Below, piece by piece: positions 55,948-64,000 of a stretch of DNA of 64,000 nucleotides (within the stretch, counting starts at the first letter, position 1; every line of letters begins with the position of its first letter). The DNA comes from Methylophilaceae bacterium (GTDB taxonomy: Bacteria; Pseudomonadota; Gammaproteobacteria; Burkholderiales; Methylophilaceae): contig JAIYBT010000006.1 of assembly GCA_027488395.1 (NCBI GenBank), positions 98,600-162,599 on the forward strand, in the 5' to 3' direction. The notes under the pieces were generated by a model. It saw nothing but the letters and a program-made list of their open reading frames with translations, made no database searches and was not told where the DNA came from. A program made the translations under genes and the position numbers.

Positions 55948-58617
55948 TTACACCGTAACGGGGTTAGCACGATTCACATCGATGTGGTATTTCTGAATCG
56001 CTTCTGCGGCTTTACTTGCAGGCAATTTACCTTCATCGGCCAATGCTTTGAGGGCCGCCAACACCACGTAATAACGATCGACCTCAAAAAAGCTACGTAG
56101 TGCTTCACGTGAGTCTGAGCGACCATAGCCATCGGTGCCCAGCGCCACAAAACGGTTGGGCACAAAGTTGCGAATTTGGTCAGCAAAGGCGCGCATGTAG
56201 TCAGTAGAAGCAATCACTGGCCCTTCAGCCTGTGCTAAACATTGAGCCACATAGCTTAATTTAGGCGTTTCAGTCGGATGCAGTAAGTTGTAACGCTCCG
56301 CATCAATGCCATCACGACGTAGCTCAGTAAAGCTGGTAACGCTCCAGATATCTGCAGACACGCCCCAGTCTTGTTCCAACAATGCAGCTGCGGCAATCAC
56401 TTCACGCAAAATCACGCCTGAACCCATCAATTGCACTTTCGGGCCTTTTGTAGCGGACTTGCTCAAGCAGTACATGCCTTTGAGGATGCCTTCTGCACTG
56501 TCAGCTGGCATGGCAGGGTGGCTGTAATTCTCGTTCATCAAGGTGATGTAGTAGTAGACATCTTCTTGATTTTGCACCATACGGCGCATGCCCTCTTGAA
56601 TAATCACGGCGAGCTCATAAGCAAAGGTTGGATCATACGAAACACAGTTGGGAATGGTGGCCGACATTAAGTGGCTGTGACCATCTTCGTGCTGTAAGCC
56701 TTCACCATTAAGCGTGGTGCGGCCTGCGGTGGCGCCGAGTAAGAAGCCACGCGCCCGGCTATCACCAGCGGCCCACGCAAAGTCACCAATGCGTTGGAAA
56801 CCAAACATGGAATAGTAAATATAAAACGGAATCATCTGCACGCCTGTCACCGAATAGGAGGTGGCAGCCGCTAACCAGCTGGCAAATGAGCCTGCTTCGT
56901 TAATGCCTTCTTCTAAAATCTGACCATCTTTGGATTCTTTGTAATACATGACTTGGTCAGAGTCTTGTGGTTCGTACAGTTGGCCTTTACTGGAGTAGAT
57001 GCCCAATTGACGGAACATACCTTCCATGCCAAATGTACGGGCTTCATCAGGCACAATCGGCACCACATATTTGCCGATTTGTTTGTCACGCACTAAGGTC
57101 GATAAAATCCGTACAAACGCCATGGTGGTAGAAATTTCACGTTCACCAGTGGCGCCCAACATGTTGTCGAACGCAGACAAGGCAGGCACGGTGAGCTCAT
57201 TGCCTTTACGGCGACGCTGCGGCACAAATCCGCCCATGGCAGCGCGACGCTCGGCTAAGTATTTCATTTCTGGGCTGTCATCTGCCGGCTTGTAAAAGGA
57301 TAAGTTTTCAACTTGCTCGTCAGTTAACTGCAAATTAAAACGATCACGGAATTTCTTCAGTGATTCGATATCCATGCTTTTTTGTTGATGAGTGGTGTTT
57401 TGCCCTTCACCCGCATCCCCCATGCCATAGCCTTTCACGGTTTTGGCCAAAATAACAGTGGGTTGACCTTTGTGATTCACGGCTGCGTGATAGGCTGCAA
57501 ATACTTTGTGAGGATCATGTCCGCCGCGGTTTAAGCGCCAAATATCATGATCCGACATGGCAGCCACCATTTCTTTGAGCTCAGGATATTTGCCAAAAAA
57601 ATGCTCACGGGTATAAGCGCCGCCTTTGGCTTTGAAGTTTTGGTATTCGCCATCCACGCACTCTTCCATGCGTTTTTGTAGCAAGCCATCTTTATCCATG
57701 GCAAGTAATGGATCCCAATAAGAGCCCCACACGACTTTAATGGCGTTCCACCCCGCGCCTCTAAAGTTGGATTCTAATTCTTGAATGATTTTACCGTTGC
57801 CGCGGACGGGACCATCCAAGCGTTGCAAGTTACAGTTAATCACGAAAATTAAATTATCCAAGCCTTCACGCGCTGCGAGTGAAATTGCACCTTGTGATTC
57901 AGGTTCGTCCATTTCACCGTCGCCACAGAAGACCCAGACTTTGCGGTCTGATGTGTCGGCAATGCCACGGTCGTGAATGTATTTCAAGAAGCGCGCTTGA
58001 TAAATACCGGCGAGTGGGCCCAAGCCCATTGAAACGGTAGGGAACTGCCAAAAATCTGGCATCAGCCAAGGGTGCGGGTAGCTAGATAAGCCATTGCCGC
58101 CAGTTTCTTGGCGGAAATTATCCATTTGTTCTTCTGTAAAACGGCCCTCTAAGAAGGCACGTGCATACACACCAGGTGAAGAGTGGCCTTGGAAATACAC
58201 GCAATCGCCACCAAACTGATCATTCGGTGCGCGGAAAAAGTGATTAAAGCCAACATCGTATAACGTGGCTGCTGACTGAAAGCTCGCAATGTGACCGCCA
58301 ACGCCCGGTGATTTTTCATTGGCCCGCAATACCGTCATGATGGCGTTCCAGCGAATCAATGCACGCACTCGGCGCTCCATTTCTGGGTCGCCCGGTAATT
58401 TTGCTTGCTGATGCGTTGGAATCGTATTGAGATAGGCCGTAGTGGCGTTGTATGGCAGGTGGCCACCGGTGCGGCGGGCTTTGTCAATCATGGCCTCGAG
58501 TAAAAAGTGCGCGCGTTCCGCGCCTTCGTTCTCGATAACGGCGGTGAGCGCTTCAAGCCACTCTTGCGTTTCTGCCGCATCAGTTTCGTGTAAGTGAGAT
58601 TGCGAATGGGTTGCCAT
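55948..58617 (-). CDS. aceE: Pyruvate dehydrogenase E1, homodimeric
   Basis: AceE decarboxylates pyruvate with thiamine diphosphate and acetylates lipoate on E2. The 889-residue protein matches the homodimeric E1 form: ALIRWNAIMTVLRAN, GGDCVYFQGHSSPGVYAR, the ThDP motif CGDGEMDEPESQGA, NCNLQRLDGPVRGNGKII, KTVKGYGMGDAGEGQN and YYITLMNENYSHPAMP. Length agrees with E. coli AceE (887). It is the first gene of aceE-aceF; the 275-base upstream gap shared with the divergent aminopeptidase gene should hold its promoter, but I could not pick one. Confidence 0.97.
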   Translation of the reverse strand: MATHSQSHLHETDAAETQEWLEALTAVIENEGAERAHFLLEAMIDKARRTGGHLPYNATTAYLNTIPTHQQAKLPGDPEMERRVRALIRWNAIMTVLRANEKSPGVGGHIASFQSAATLYDVGFNHFFRAPNDQFGGDCVYFQGHSSPGVYARAFLEGRFTEEQMDNFRQETGGNGLSSYPHPWLMPDFWQFPTVSMGLGPLAGIYQARFLKYIHDRGIADTSDRKVWVFCGDGEMDEPESQGAISLAAREGLDNLIFVINCNLQRLDGPVRGNGKIIQELESNFRGAGWNAIKVVWGSYWDPLLAMDKDGLLQKRMEECVDGEYQNFKAKGGAYTREHFFGKYPELKEMVAAMSDHDIWRLNRGGHDPHKVFAAYHAAVNHKGQPTVILAKTVKGYGMGDAGEGQNTTHQQKSMDIESLKKFRDRFNLQLTDEQVENLSFYKPADDSPEMKYLAERRAAMGGFVPQRRRKGNELTVPALSAFDNMLGATGEREISTTMAFVRILSTLVRDKQIGKYVVPIVPDEARTFGMEGMFRQLGIYSSKGQLYEPQDSDQVMYYKESKDGQILEEGINEAGSFASWLAAATSYSVTGVQMIPFYIYYSMFGFQRIGDFAWAAGDSRARGFLLGATAGRTTLNGEGLQHEDGHSHLMSATIPNCVSYDPTFAYELAVIIQEGMRRMVQNQEDVYYYITLMNENYSHPAMPADSAEGILKGMYCLSKSATKGPKVQLMGSGVILREVIAAAALLEQDWGVSADIWSVTSFTELRRDGIDAERYNLLHPTETPKLSYVAQCLAQAEGPVIASTDYMRAFADQIRNFVPNRFVALGTDGYGRSDSREALRSFFEVDRYYVVLAALKALADEGKLPASKAAEAIQKYHIDVNRANPVTV

Positions 58618-58892
58618 GCGTGAGGATTCTCCGAGTTGTGTGACGCTACGCGTATAATCTAAAACAGAACACTGCGAGGTTACCAGAAGGGTTCTACCAA
58701 AAAGGATGAATGCATCGTGGTAATGTCGAGCAAAGCTTGGCTAAATAGTGCTCGCCTTGCATCGTTTTCTTGACCGTAAGTGTCTCTTTTTTAGGGATTT
58801 TGGTCAAGTTAAACTACGGTTTTAGCCCTTCAACTTTAGACTTTTGCTACGATAAGCCTAGGTTTTATAGAAGACTACATGGAGTTGTAAAT

Positions 58893-60353
58893 ATGATTGA
58901 TTGGCATTTAAATGCAACGATTACCACAGATAAAGCGATCAATTGTGCGCAACATGTATTGATCGTGTCTGATGTAGATCATCTCCAGATAGGCGTTTTT
59001 GCCGCATTGATCGCGCAAAAGCTTTCGCGTATGCAGCGCACATGGCTGGATTTAGAACAAAAAGCGATTACGCTTGAAACGCAAGCTGGCCAATTGGTGA
59101 GTGTGGTGTGCGTGTCGACACAACGCAGCCCTTTTGACGTACAGACACAATTACGCAAAGCCATGACCCCTTTATTAGCAGAGTATCCATCACATGTGGC
59201 TGTGTGTTTGCAATGTGATGATGCCTCTAAAGATCGTTTGCTTGCGTATATTGCATGGGTACTGGCCATCAACGCACACGTGCTAACGCCTTTAAAAAAA
59301 TCGCAGCCGACGCCAGCGTTAACGCAGGTGACGGTATTGGGGCATGATCGCTTACCTGATACAGGTTGGATTGAGGCAATGGTAAGCGGCAATACTTTAT
59401 GTCGAAATTTAACATTAACCCCACCTAATCAACTCACCCCTGCTTTGTATATGAGCCAACTCCATGCATTGGCAGCGACACATGACTGGACGCTTCAAGT
59501 ATGGGATTTTGATACGTTGAAACAGATGGGGGCTGGCGCGTTTGTGGCGGTGGCACAGGGGTCTACTGATAAGGACGCTGCAATTGTGAAGCTGAGCTAT
59601 CGCCATCCTCAAGCGGATAAAACCTTGGGTTTGGTGGGCAAAGGCATATGCTTTGATACGGGCGGCCATAATTTAAAAGCATCTAAATATATGTTGGGCA
59701 TGCATCAAGACATGAACGGCGGCGCGGTGGCGTTAGGCGTGCTACAAGCCATCACCTTAAGTAATCAAGTTGTTAATGTCGACTGTTGGCTCGCCATCGC
59801 CCAAAACCATATTGGCCCAAATGCCTACAAGCAAAATGATGTAGTCACCGCGTTAAATGGGTTGCGCATTGAAGTCATCCATACCGATGCCGAAGGACGC
59901 ATGGTGTTAGCCGATACATTGACCTTGGCGGCGCGCCAACAGCCCGATGTGCTGATTGATTACGCAACCCTCACGGGTAGTATGCAAACTGCGTTAGGTA
60001 CACGGATGAGTGGGGTGATTGCAAACCGCCCCGCATTCGCACAACAATGGATTGCGGCAGGTGAAGTCAGTGGTGAACGGGTGGTCGAGTTTCCCTACGC
60101 TGAAGATTATGATGAAGCGTTAGAGAGCGAGGTTGCCGATATGAAGGAATGTACGTTGGATGCCGAGGCTGACCATCTCTTGGCTGCCCGTTTTCTTGGT
60201 AAGTTTGTCGATGACGCGATCCCTTGGTGCCATATCGATTTGTCCGCATATGCCAATAAAAATGGTCTTGGTGCAGTGGCCTCTGAAGTGAACGGCTTTG
60301 GTGTAAGTTTGACCATGCACTGGCTTGCTCATTTTTTAATCAAAGCGCACTGA
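58893..60353 (+). CDS. Leucyl aminopeptidase-like M17 peptidase
   Basis: The 486-residue protein is a dinuclear-metal M17 aminopeptidase. The metal and catalytic set can be seen: LVGKGICFDTGG (Lys and Asp), MHQDMNGGAVALG (Asp) and VIHTDAEGRMVLADTL (Asp, Glu, and the catalytic Arg), followed by IDYATLTGSMQTALG. The N-terminal domain (about 1-165) is poorly conserved, as usual. I start at the ATG at 58893, which has GGAG 8 bases upstream; the frame is open 41 codons further to a TTG without a site. GKGICFDTGGHNLK differs slightly from the common GKGITFDSGGISLK, so it may be a PepB-like or divergent member rather than PepA. Confidence 0.85.
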   Translation: MIDWHLNATITTDKAINCAQHVLIVSDVDHLQIGVFAALIAQKLSRMQRTWLDLEQKAITLETQAGQLVSVVCVSTQRSPFDVQTQLRKAMTPLLAEYPSHVAVCLQCDDASKDRLLAYIAWVLAINAHVLTPLKKSQPTPALTQVTVLGHDRLPDTGWIEAMVSGNTLCRNLTLTPPNQLTPALYMSQLHALAATHDWTLQVWDFDTLKQMGAGAFVAVAQGSTDKDAAIVKLSYRHPQADKTLGLVGKGICFDTGGHNLKASKYMLGMHQDMNGGAVALGVLQAITLSNQVVNVDCWLAIAQNHIGPNAYKQNDVVTALNGLRIEVIHTDAEGRMVLADTLTLAARQQPDVLIDYATLTGSMQTALGTRMSGVIANRPAFAQQWIAAGEVSGERVVEFPYAEDYDEALESEVADMKECTLDAEADHLLAARFLGKFVDDAIPWCHIDLSAYANKNGLGAVASEVNGFGVSLTMHWLAHFLIKAH

Positions 60354-60370
60354 CACACGCATAGGTCAAT

Positions 60371-60388
60371 CGAGGTGGCATGACCTCG
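60371..60388 (+). promoter_or_regulatory. Dyad CGAGGT-N6-ACCTCG before the Crp/Fnr-family gene
   Basis: Perfect 6-bp arms are separated by six bases, 120 bases before the regulator gene and 17 bases after the aminopeptidase stop. No T run follows, so it is a poor terminator; it could be an operator or an mRNA 3' stem. Confidence 0.3.
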
Positions 60389-60507
60389 TAAAAAATGGCA
60401 TATTCAATATAAAACAAATGCGCTAAAAGCAGGTCTATTTTTCAGTAAAAACAGGTCGCTTCAATCGCATGCATACCTGCGTTAAAAAAACAGAAATGGG
60501 GACTGAA

Positions 60508-61173
60508 ATGGAGATGAGTACGTTGGATTGGTTAGCCAGCTTTCCAGAGTTGGCGGCATTAGAACCGGCCTCTAAAAAATTGCTCGCGCAATATGCCAGA
60601 GTCATAGAAGCGCCAGTAGGCACCATAGGGTATCGTCAAGGTGATCACTGTGGCGCCTATGTGATGCGCTTAAAAGGTCAATCGCGTGTGTACAAAGATT
60701 CGGCCAGTGGCCGGGAAATTGTGCTTTACCGAGTCGGCGCTGGCGAAACCTGTGTGATTACAACCACCTGCCTATTAGGCAATAGTCAGTATCCAGCTTC
60801 CACCATCGTCGAGGAAGCTGTTGAGGATGTGTTGATTCCAGAAGCCATTTTTAATCGATTGATGATTGATTCGCCCGTGTTTCGTCAATATGTCATGCAA
60901 AATTATGGGGCCTTAATCAGTGATTTAATTGTGTTGTTGGATGAGGTGGCATTTCAAACCTTGGATGCCCGATTAGCCAAGTGGTTGTTAGACATGGGCA
61001 ACAATCACATTCATCGTACCCATCAGCAAATTGCCGACGAATTAGGCACTGCGCGTGAGGTGGTGAGCCGTCAGTTAAAACGTTTGGAGCAAAAGGGCTG
61101 GCTCACCATGGGCCGCGGTGAAATTGAGCTTTTACAACGCGGAGAGTTACTCAAGCTTGCCAATAGTGGCTAG
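60508..61173 (+). CDS. Crp/Fnr-family transcription regulator
   Basis: The protein is 221 residues from the ATG at 60508, chosen for GGGGA 5 bases upstream; the frame is open to an ATG at 60469 (234 residues). It has a cyclic-nucleotide-type beta barrel (about 20-130) with two conserved cysteines in ETCVITTTCLLGN, a dimer helix, and a winged helix with THQQIADELGTAREVVSRQLKRL, where the E-x-x-S-R recognition helix resembles that of Fnr/Dnr-type proteins. It lacks the N-terminal cysteine cluster of Fnr and so should not bind its oxygen-sensing cluster. The two barrel cysteines might sense redox or sulfur species (inference). A strong dyad lies just downstream. Confidence 0.85.
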   Translation: MEMSTLDWLASFPELAALEPASKKLLAQYARVIEAPVGTIGYRQGDHCGAYVMRLKGQSRVYKDSASGREIVLYRVGAGETCVITTTCLLGNSQYPASTIVEEAVEDVLIPEAIFNRLMIDSPVFRQYVMQNYGALISDLIVLLDEVAFQTLDARLAKWLLDMGNNHIHRTHQQIADELGTAREVVSRQLKRLEQKGWLTMGRGEIELLQRGELLKLANSG

Positions 61174-61187
61174 CGTTTATCTATGCT

Positions 61188-61207
61188 TTGTATCCCATTA
61201 GATACAA
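61188..61207 (+). promoter_or_regulatory. Candidate operator: TTGTATC-N6-GATACAA dyad
   Basis: Perfect 7-bp arms with six bases between have the geometry of Crp/Fnr-family sites. It lies 15 bases after the regulator gene and 99 bases before the glycine-zipper gene. A further half-site-like TTGATACATG lies at 61221-61230. Confidence 0.5.
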
Positions 61208-61305
61208 CTTTTAGCCATGTTTGATACATGTTCTGGTCATCCCTCACGTTTGAATGCACGTTAAACAGACACTGCACAATGCAGGAAACTGACTAGAGGA
61301 GAAGC

Positions 61306-61923
61306 ATGATGCTAAAAGTGTTTGGCGTAACAGTGGTATGTATGGCAACTAGCCAATGTGTTTGGGCAGATGCCCAGTATGCCGATCAAGCGCGCGTATT
61401 GTCTGTGGCGCCCCAAGTGGAACGCGTCAATCAACCAAGACAAGAATGTCGTACTGAGTATATCCGCGAGCGCGTATACGATCAGCCAAGTCGATCAAAT
61501 GCTGGGGCGGTGGTCGGCGGGGTAACTGGGGGATTGCTAGGTAGTACCATTGGTAAAGGGACGGGTCGGATTGCAGCGGCAGCCGTCGGTGCAGGCTTTG
61601 GTGCGTTGGTGGGTGACCGTGTGGATAATCGAGACTACGCGGGCAATGAGCGGGTCATTACACGGCCGATTGAACAATGCGTCACGGTTGATCAATGGCA
61701 AACGATCACCACTGGCTATTTAGTCAACTACGAATACCAAGGCCGGCAGTACAGCACGCTGATGGATCGAGCGCCAGGTTCCACGATAGACCTCGATGTC
61801 ACCATCAGTCCTCGGCAGGCACAATATCAACCAAGTTACCAACCAAGTTATCGTCCTGCCTCATGGCATAAAGCAGCACCCGCGCGGGCGCGTGAGCATG
61901 CTAGACGTCGTGAAGTTTGGTAG
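61306..61923 (+). CDS. Glycine-zipper (17-kDa-antigen-like) envelope protein
   Basis: The 205-residue protein has a signal peptide (about 1-21, ending VWA), an N-terminal part with CRTEYIRERVYD, a glycine-zipper 2TM segment (about 68-105; GAVVGGVTGGLLGSTIGKG, AAVGAGFGALVGD), a conserved C-terminal module with QCVTVDQWQT, GYLVNYEYQGRQY and PGSTIDLDVTI, and a basic tail with a short YQPS repeat (61824-61850). Relatives are outer-membrane or periplasmic proteins of the SlyB / Rickettsia 17-kDa-antigen type without known reaction. AGGAG lies 4 bases before the ATG. The dyad upstream suggests control by the Crp/Fnr-type neighbour. Confidence 0.78.
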   Translation: MMLKVFGVTVVCMATSQCVWADAQYADQARVLSVAPQVERVNQPRQECRTEYIRERVYDQPSRSNAGAVVGGVTGGLLGSTIGKGTGRIAAAAVGAGFGALVGDRVDNRDYAGNERVITRPIEQCVTVDQWQTITTGYLVNYEYQGRQYSTLMDRAPGSTIDLDVTISPRQAQYQPSYQPSYRPASWHKAAPARAREHARRREVW

Positions 61924-61962
61924 TCTTTCGCCATCGCGTCGATAACCACATCGTGGGGAAAA

Positions 61963-61987
61963 GCCATCTGCCCGCTGGGCGGATGGC
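61963..61987 (-). terminator. Hairpin terminator of the HAMP-GGDEF-EAL gene
   Basis: GCCATCTGCCC / GGGCGGATGGC form an 11-bp stem with one G-U pair and a three-base loop. Read on the minus strand it is followed by TTTT, in place to end the gene at 62058-64000. It might also slow readthrough from the + strand. Confidence 0.5.
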
Positions 61988-62057
61988 AACTACATCTTAG
62001 GTTGATTGTATTTAAACGCTTAAATTGCGGCGCGGTAAATGAAAGGCAGAGTTAGGC

Positions 62058-64000
62058 TTAGACGGTGATGGGTGTTGTGAACGGGGCAGGGACTATTTCG
62101 CTCACTGAGGTGATCGGTTTTTTGGACAGATGTTTAGAGAGCGCCTCGGCCAACGGCTGTGGACGGTTCAAGTAAAAGCCTTGTGCAAAGCCAACACCCA
62201 TATGGATTAAACAATCTAAGGTGTCTCGATCTTCAACATATTCTGCAATGGTTTCGATCTGCATGGATTCAGCCACACTTTGGATGGCTTTGGACATGGC
62301 TAAATCTACTTTATTGCGTGTGATGTCTTTCACATATGAGCCATCCATTTTTAGGAAGTTAACTGGCAGATGTTTTAAATAGCTAAACGACGACATACCA
62401 CTGCCAAAGTCATCTAACATAAACCGCACACCCAGCTGTTTTAATTCTTGAATTAATCGAATCGTACTATCGATATTGATGATGGCTGAGGTCTCGGTCA
62501 CTTCAAAACAAACGTGGGTTGGCGGAATGTGATAGCTGACTAAACATTGTTTGATAAAGTCTAGTAGCGTTGAATCGCCCAACGACATGCCTGATAAATT
62601 AATGCTGATGATAAATGGTGTCAGTTGATCTTCTGTTTTAAAGAGCGGTTGTAACGCCATAAATGCATGCTTAATCACCCAACGATCAATTTTAGTCATC
62701 AGCTGATAACGTTCAGCAGAGGGTAAAAATTCATGTGGGGGAATGATGCCGCCTTCGTCATCACGCTTGCGAATTAAAATTTCATAAAACGGCGGTTGGT
62801 CTTGTTGTAATGGGTAAATGCCTTGGCAGTACAACACAAACTCATTTTGCTCGATGGCCTCGTTAATCCGTGAAACCCATTCCATTTCGGTATGGCGTTT
62901 TAGTAACACGTCATCTTTGGGATGAAATAAATGGATTTGGTTACGTCCATTATCTTTGGCCACATAACAGGCCGCATCGGCATGGCGTGTAATTTCACCA
63001 ATGTCTTTTAAATCAGGCGTAATTTCTACAATGCCAACACTGATGCCGGTTTGAAATAGTCGTCCTTCATGCATAAAGCGAAAGTTTTCTACGATTTTTC
63101 GCAATTGCGCGGCAATTTCAATGGCTTTTTCGACATGGCAATAGCTCATCAGTAAACCAAATTCATCGCCCCCTAACCGCGCAAATGTATCTTCTTGGCG
63201 GATGCGTTGACTCAAAATCATGCTGATTTGCCGTAGCATTTCATCGCCTGCCAAATGTCCGCAGGTGTCGTTAATGACGCGAAATTGATCTAAATCCATA
63301 TAACAAAATACATGCTGGCTGCCATGTAAGCGAACATCAGAGAGTGCTTGTTGAAGGCGACGTTCTAATTCTTGGCGATTGACTAACCCAGTTAGTGCGT
63401 CATGTCTGGCTTGATAATGTAACTGCGCCTGTGCATCTTGAATGCGTCCACGCATGGCCAATTCTGCATCATGCATTTCGCGTGAAATTTGATTGAGGGT
63501 GGTTTGTAGGGTCTGAATTTCAGGCAACGTGTGTTTATCGCTTTTAATGTGTTGTTGACCCCAGAGTAATTTTTTAAGCGTATGCGTTAATTCACTCAAT
63601 GGTCGAGAAATAGACAAACCAACCCAATACACCAACAACGCACACACCATGAGGCCCAAGGTCATCAGTGCCACGTTTTTAATAAATGCATCACGGTAAT
63701 CATTGATCAAGGCCTGTTTATCAATGCTGATATAGACAAACCCCAGCAGGGTTTTTTTGGTTTCCCCAGATAACACGCTGACCATAGTGATGTCTTCGTT
63801 GCTATATGAGGTCAACGCTTGATGCATGGGGGAAACAGGCAACCTGATAGGGGGCTGTTTGCCCATGGTTGCGATGGTTTTTTTGGCTGAATTGGTAATG
63901 GATAACGATAAGTAGGGCTCTTGATCTAAGTGACTCGCGGCCAATAAACGTTTGATGTAGGCGGTATCGTGTAGGCGTTGATTGTTTTGAATCACTGCAG
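62058..64000 (-). CDS. Membrane HAMP-GGDEF-EAL protein (partial, N-terminus outside window)
   Basis: The frame is open to the window edge, so the start lies beyond 64000; about 647 residues are visible. Order in the visible part: a periplasmic sensor segment (first about 105 residues), a membrane helix (NVALMTLGLMVCALLVYWVG), a HAMP linker (SRPLSELTHTLKKLLWG), a GGDEF domain with intact RLGGDEFG and inhibitory RQED, and an EAL domain with EIL in place of EAL, INLSGMS, EVTET, LDDFGSGMSSFSYLK, KMDGSYVK and AEYVE. All residues needed for cyclic-di-GMP synthesis and breakdown look present. A signal anchor upstream is expected. The catalytic part is built like that of the 37245-42134 protein, so the two are probably paralogues. 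Confidence 0.9.
   Translation of the reverse strand, partial: AVIQNNQRLHDTAYIKRLLAASHLDQEPYLSLSITNSAKKTIATMGKQPPIRLPVSPMHQALTSYSNEDITMVSVLSGETKKTLLGFVYISIDKQALINDYRDAFIKNVALMTLGLMVCALLVYWVGLSISRPLSELTHTLKKLLWGQQHIKSDKHTLPEIQTLQTTLNQISREMHDAELAMRGRIQDAQAQLHYQARHDALTGLVNRQELERRLQQALSDVRLHGSQHVFCYMDLDQFRVINDTCGHLAGDEMLRQISMILSQRIRQEDTFARLGGDEFGLLMSYCHVEKAIEIAAQLRKIVENFRFMHEGRLFQTGISVGIVEITPDLKDIGEITRHADAACYVAKDNGRNQIHLFHPKDDVLLKRHTEMEWVSRINEAIEQNEFVLYCQGIYPLQQDQPPFYEILIRKRDDEGGIIPPHEFLPSAERYQLMTKIDRWVIKHAFMALQPLFKTEDQLTPFIISINLSGMSLGDSTLLDFIKQCLVSYHIPPTHVCFEVTETSAIINIDSTIRLIQELKQLGVRFMLDDFGSGMSSFSYLKHLPVNFLKMDGSYVKDITRNKVDLAMSKAIQSVAESMQIETIAEYVEDRDTLDCLIHMGVGFAQGFYLNRPQPLAEALSKHLSKKPITSVSEIVPAPFTTPITV

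Noticed and set aside
58770..58892. 41-residue extension of the M17 aminopeptidase from a TTG
   Set aside because: No ribosome-binding site; the ATG at 58893 has GGAG at good spacing.

Overview
The window looks like core chromosome of a betaproteobacterium of about 45% GC. The gene orders fur/bamE-dapB-carA-carB-greA, yhbY/rlmE-ftsH-folP-glmM and birA-coaX-SPOR, a dihydrolipoyl dehydrogenase with its own N-terminal lipoyl domain, and an edd-eda pair fit the Methylophilaceae (methylotrophs that can cleave hexose phosphate through KDPG) or a close relative. This assignment rests on gene order and protein likeness read by eye; no database was searched. I saw no rRNA, tRNA, CRISPR array, insertion sequence or prophage.

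Region 1 (1-14.6 kb) is mostly lipopolysaccharide core assembly. On the + strand lie the tail of a GT9 heptosyltransferase, a protein with two tandem LPS-kinase-like domains, a NodU/WapO-type carbamoyltransferase, the Entner-Doudoroff pair edd-eda, a HAD hydrolase, the heptose kinase WaaP and a GT4 glycosyltransferase. Converging on them on the - strand is a tightly packed operon hldD-gmhA-hldE-waaF-(GT-C membrane protein) that makes ADP-heptose and transfers the second heptose.

Region 2 (14.7-35.5 kb) is housekeeping: hemH, a small glycine-zipper lipoprotein, hrcA, nadK, recN, fur, a very long BamE fusion protein, dapB, carAB, greA, a DUF4149 membrane protein, yhbY, rlmE, ftsH, folP and glmM. 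Clear intrinsic terminators or attenuator-like hairpins lie around carA, carB and ftsH.

Region 3 (35.5-42.4 kb) is the least ordinary stretch. A 1.74-kb gap holds decayed remnants of msrA and of a GIY-YIG nuclease gene, the latter carrying a four-copy 15-bp tandem repeat. A 1629-residue GAF-8xPAS-GGDEF-EAL protein follows, and then a zeta-toxin-like P-loop remnant on the other strand.

Region 4 (42.4-64 kb) holds glnS, birA-coaX-SPOR and the pyruvate dehydrogenase genes aceE-aceF and lpdA. The PDH genes are split by an oppositely oriented pair for a beta-glucan (GH17 protein plus GH17-GT2 synthase, NdvC/NdvB-like) and a gamma-glutamylcyclotransferase-like gene. The window ends with an M17 aminopeptidase, a Crp/Fnr-family regulator with a strong dyad just downstream, a glycine-zipper envelope protein, and a second, membrane-bound HAMP-GGDEF-EAL protein cut by the window edge.

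The strongest leads for follow-up are the BamE fusion, the decayed-gene zone with its in-frame repeat, the double LPS kinase, the terminators placed between carA and carB and directly in front of folP, and the insertion of the glucan genes into the PDH locus.
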